Assembly: GCA_001563965.1 (NCBI GenBank) | Contig: LKMS01000133.1 | Location: 1 to 5,005, forward strand | Reading direction: 5' to 3' | DNA from: Haloferacaceae archaeon PL-Br10_E2g29 | GTDB taxonomy: Archaea; Halobacteriota; Halobacteria; Halobacteriales; Haloferacaceae | Length of the DNA stretch: 5,005 nucleotides | Part shown: positions 4,935-5,005 of the stretch, piece by piece | Layout: each line of letters starts with the position of its first letter | How positions within the stretch are numbered: the first letter of the stretch is position 1 | Position numbers and translations under genes: made by a program | The notes under the pieces: generated by a model | Seen by the model: only the letters and a program-made list of their open reading frames with translations | Databases searched by the model: none | Told to the model about the DNA's origin: nothing

Positions 4935-4937
4935 CGC
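4928..4937. repeat. Ten-base perfect palindrome over the stop codon
   Basis: GCGCTAGCGC contains the TAG stop of the 66-residue gene. It is self-complementary but has no loop room, so it is more likely a chance or protein-binding site than a hairpin. Confidence 0.25.
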
Positions 4938-4947
4938 AGTTGGTGTT

Positions 4948-4991
4948 CGGTCGGCAGACTCCCGCCGACAACATATCCGATCGTATTTTTT
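4948..4991 (+). terminator. Hairpin plus T-run, probable terminator of the small basic protein gene
   Basis: A run of six T (4986-4991) follows two overlapping stem options: GTCGGC/GCCGAC (4950-4955 with 4964-4969, loop of eight) or CGGTCGG/CCGATCG (4948-4954 with 4977-4983, one G-U pair). The second ends two bases before the T-run, the same layout as the trxB terminator. Archaeal termination mainly needs the T-run. Confidence 0.5.
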
Positions 4992-5005
4992 GAACACGCA
5001 ATCAC

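Noticed and set aside
4203..4997. 264-codon minus-strand frame over the right end
   Set aside because: Overlaps the CoA-binding gene in another frame and is antisense to the small basic protein; Cys- and Arg-rich composition is unlike haloarchaeal proteins.
1..5005. CRISPR array, tRNA/rRNA, insertion sequence, toxin-antitoxin or defence genes
   Set aside because: No regularly spaced repeats, cloverleaf-like segment, transposase motif or terminal inverted repeats with target duplication were seen by reading both strands.

Overview
The window reads as chromosomal DNA of a haloarchaeon (class Halobacteria). The proteins are rich in Asp and Glu, codons favour G or C at the third position, most genes have almost no 5' leader, and a T-rich or TATA-like box sits about 24-31 bases ahead of the start codon in at least four of seven genes. 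The product set (SurE, archaeal thioredoxin reductase, Trm9-like methyltransferase, an acidic coiled-coil protein) also fits. The genus cannot be named from the sequence alone.

Layout. 1-485 (minus): N-terminal 161 codons of a thioredoxin-reductase-like FAD protein that runs off the left edge and carries an unusual C-L-H-C centre. 579-1331 (minus): class I SAM methyltransferase with ALKBH8/Trm9-type motifs. 1473-2558 (plus): full-length thioredoxin reductase (trxB) with a canonical C-A-T-C centre, divergent from the methyltransferase. 2692-3516 (minus): surE, 5'/3'-nucleotidase, convergent with trxB. 3614-4024 (plus): small coiled-coil protein with a very acidic tail, divergent from surE. 4064-4492 (minus): CoA-binding Rossmann protein, convergent with the coiled-coil gene. 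4734-4934 (plus): 66-residue basic hypothetical protein. A hairpin and T-run close the window.

The genes look like single transcription units rather than one operon. Each strand change leaves either a compact divergent promoter region (1332-1472, 3517-3613, 4493-4733) or a convergent gap (2559-2691, 4025-4063). Two functional threads may connect neighbours: dithiol/disulfide redox (trxB and the TrxR-like protein) and possible tRNA wobble-uridine modification (Trm9-like). No mobile element, CRISPR array, RNA gene or defence system is visible. The most interesting items are the variant-centre TrxR paralogue, the archaeal Trm9-like enzyme, a perfect inverted repeat placed like an operator at the trxB promoter, and the small basic protein with a possible overlapping mini-ORF at its start.
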